Assembly: GCF_000242255.2 (NCBI RefSeq)
Contig: NC_017033.1
Span: 310,001-374,000, forward strand
Reading direction: 5' to 3'
Length of the DNA stretch: 64,000 bases
Source: Frateuria aurantia DSM 6220
Lineage (GTDB): Bacteria > Pseudomonadota > Gammaproteobacteria > Xanthomonadales > Rhodanobacteraceae
Below the pieces are notes generated by a model. That model did no database searches, was not told the origin of the DNA, and saw only the letters and a program-made list of their open reading frames with translations. Positions 63,121-64,000 of this stretch are shown here, in pieces; within the stretch, counting starts at the first letter, position 1; each line of letters opens with the position of its first letter. Made by a program: the position numbers and the translations under genes.

Positions 63121-64000
63121 ATGTCCGAACTTACTCCGCGCGAAATCGTCAACGAACTCGACCGCTACATCATCGGCCAGCATGACGCCAAGCGCGCCGT
63201 GGCGATTGCCTTGCGCAACCGCTGGCGCCGCATGCAGCTGGAACCCGACATGCGCAACGAGGTGACGCCCAAGAACATCCTGATGATCGGTCCCACCGGT
63301 GTCGGCAAGACCGAGATCGCCCGTCGTCTGGCAACGCTGGCCAATGCGCCGTTCGTCAAGGTCGAGGCCACCAAGTTCACCGAGGTCGGCTATGTCGGCA
63401 AGGATGTGGAATCCATTGTCCGCGATCTGGTCGACGTGGCCTACAAACTGGTCCGCGACCAGGCGGTCAAGCGGGTGCGCAGCCAGGCGGAGGATCGGGC
63501 CGAAGACCGGATACTGGATGCCTTGCTGCCGCGCCGGCAGGCCGCGGCCGACTGGAGCCAGGATACCCCTGCGGGCAATCCCGACAGTGAAACCCGGCAG
63601 AAGCTGCGTCGCCAGTTGCGTGAAGGCACGCTGGACCATCGCGAAATCGAGCTGGAGATCGCCCTCAATGCCGGTGTCGAGATCATGTCGCCTCCGGGCA
63701 TGGAGGAGATGGGCCAGCAGCTTCGCCAGATGTTCCAGAACATGGGCGGGTCCAAGACCCAGACCCGCAAGCTGAGCATCGCCGCGGCCCGACCCCAGCT
63801 GATCGACGAAGAGGCCGGAAAACTGCTCAACGACGAGGAGATCCGCAGCCAGGCGGTGCATGCCGCCGAGCAGAACGGGATCGTCTTCATCGACGAGATC
63901 GACAAGGTCGCGCAACGTTCGGAGTACTCCGGCAGCGGGGTTTCGCGCGAAGGAGTGCAGCGCGACCTGCTGCCGTTGGTCGAAGGTTCGACGGTGTCGA
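63121..64000 (+). CDS. hslU: ATP-dependent protease ATPase subunit HslU (partial)
   Basis: The first 293 codons are in the window; the rest is beyond base 64000. Walker A is GPTGVGKTE (57-65), Walker B VFIDEID near residue 260. N-terminal [40 protein letters not shown] is the HslU signature, and the I domain starts after the Walker A region (about 105-240). It unfolds substrates and feeds HslV. Shares the hslV transcript. Confidence 0.97.
   Translation, partial: MSELTPREIVNELDRYIIGQHDAKRAVAIALRNRWRRMQLEPDMRNEVTPKNILMIGPTGVGKTEIARRLATLANAPFVKVEATKFTEVGYVGKDVESIVRDLVDVAYKLVRDQAVKRVRSQAEDRAEDRILDALLPRRQAAADWSQDTPAGNPDSETRQKLRRQLREGTLDHREIELEIALNAGVEIMSPPGMEEMGQQLRQMFQNMGGSKTQTRKLSIAAARPQLIDEEAGKLLNDEEIRSQAVHAAEQNGIVFIDEIDKVAQRSEYSGSGVSREGVQRDLLPLVEGSTVS

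Overview
The window is about 64 kb of GC-rich chromosome (roughly 63-65 % G+C by eye) with mostly core genes and no insertion sequence, prophage or CRISPR array that I could find. The gene set and order point to the Xanthomonadales (Lysobacterales): a Clp-type CRP protein divergent from an enterobacterial-type speD, coaD next to a YfhL-type ferredoxin, coq7 next to rplM-rpsI, and lptM-dapF-DUF484-xerC-hslVU. The complete PQQ operon together with uronate genes suggests Rhodanobacteraceae; a Frateuria-like organism is a reasonable guess, not a demonstrated one.

Layout. 1-6.6 kb: yggX (cut by the window edge), mutY, an AsmA-like gene and ftsY read leftward; rsmD, coaD, a lipoprotein, a ferredoxin and a TMEM43-like membrane protein read rightward. 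6.7-13.2 kb: a GH28 polygalacturonase, then a leftward block with a NUDIX hydrolase, a 5'-3' exonuclease, a nitroreductase, cytidine deaminase, an ECF sigma factor operon with a DUF3106 protein, and a membrane protein. 13.4-22.9 kb: sufT, a chorismate-lyase-like gene, a lipoprotein, clp/speD, pqqABCDE, coq7, rplM-rpsI and three tRNA genes (Gln, Thr, Gln), the two Gln copies lying in a duplicated segment. 22.9-32.8 kb: accessory regulators and enzymes (SnoaL-like/TetR pair, RMD1 family, LysR, exported methyltransferase, MmyB-type regulator, epimerase), an S4-domain pseudouridine-synthase relative that has lost its catalytic motifs, a RIO kinase, and a small low-GC island with a DUF2778/Tlde1-like protein plus a frame-disrupted exported partner. 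32.8-43 kb: an FKBP and an mdtABC-OMF tripartite efflux operon. 43.3-50.6 kb: DyP peroxidase, TonB-like protein, a GntR-controlled UxaA/GarD-type dehydratase with a KdgT-type permease, a CycA-type permease and a flavin reductase. 50.6-59.5 kb: DUF445 protein, MscS/YbdG channel, aroE, a RimK-like ATP-grasp ligase divergent from a GNAT gene, a solo outer-membrane efflux protein. 59.6-64 kb: lptM-dapF-DUF484-xerC-hslV-hslU, the last cut by the window edge.

How the genes work together. pqqA-E make the cofactor for periplasmic sugar and alcohol dehydrogenases; the hairpin between pqqA and pqqB probably lets the precursor peptide be made in excess over the enzymes. The GH28 enzyme, the UxaA-type dehydratase, the 2-keto-3-deoxygluconate permease and the FadR-type regulator fit pectin/uronate or aldarate use. 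The most interesting observations are the DUF2778 effector-like gene with its frame-disrupted exported partner, the RluF-like pseudoenzyme, the regulatory structure around pqqA, and the RimK-like/GNAT pair. All starts, motifs and sites were read by eye; no database search was run.
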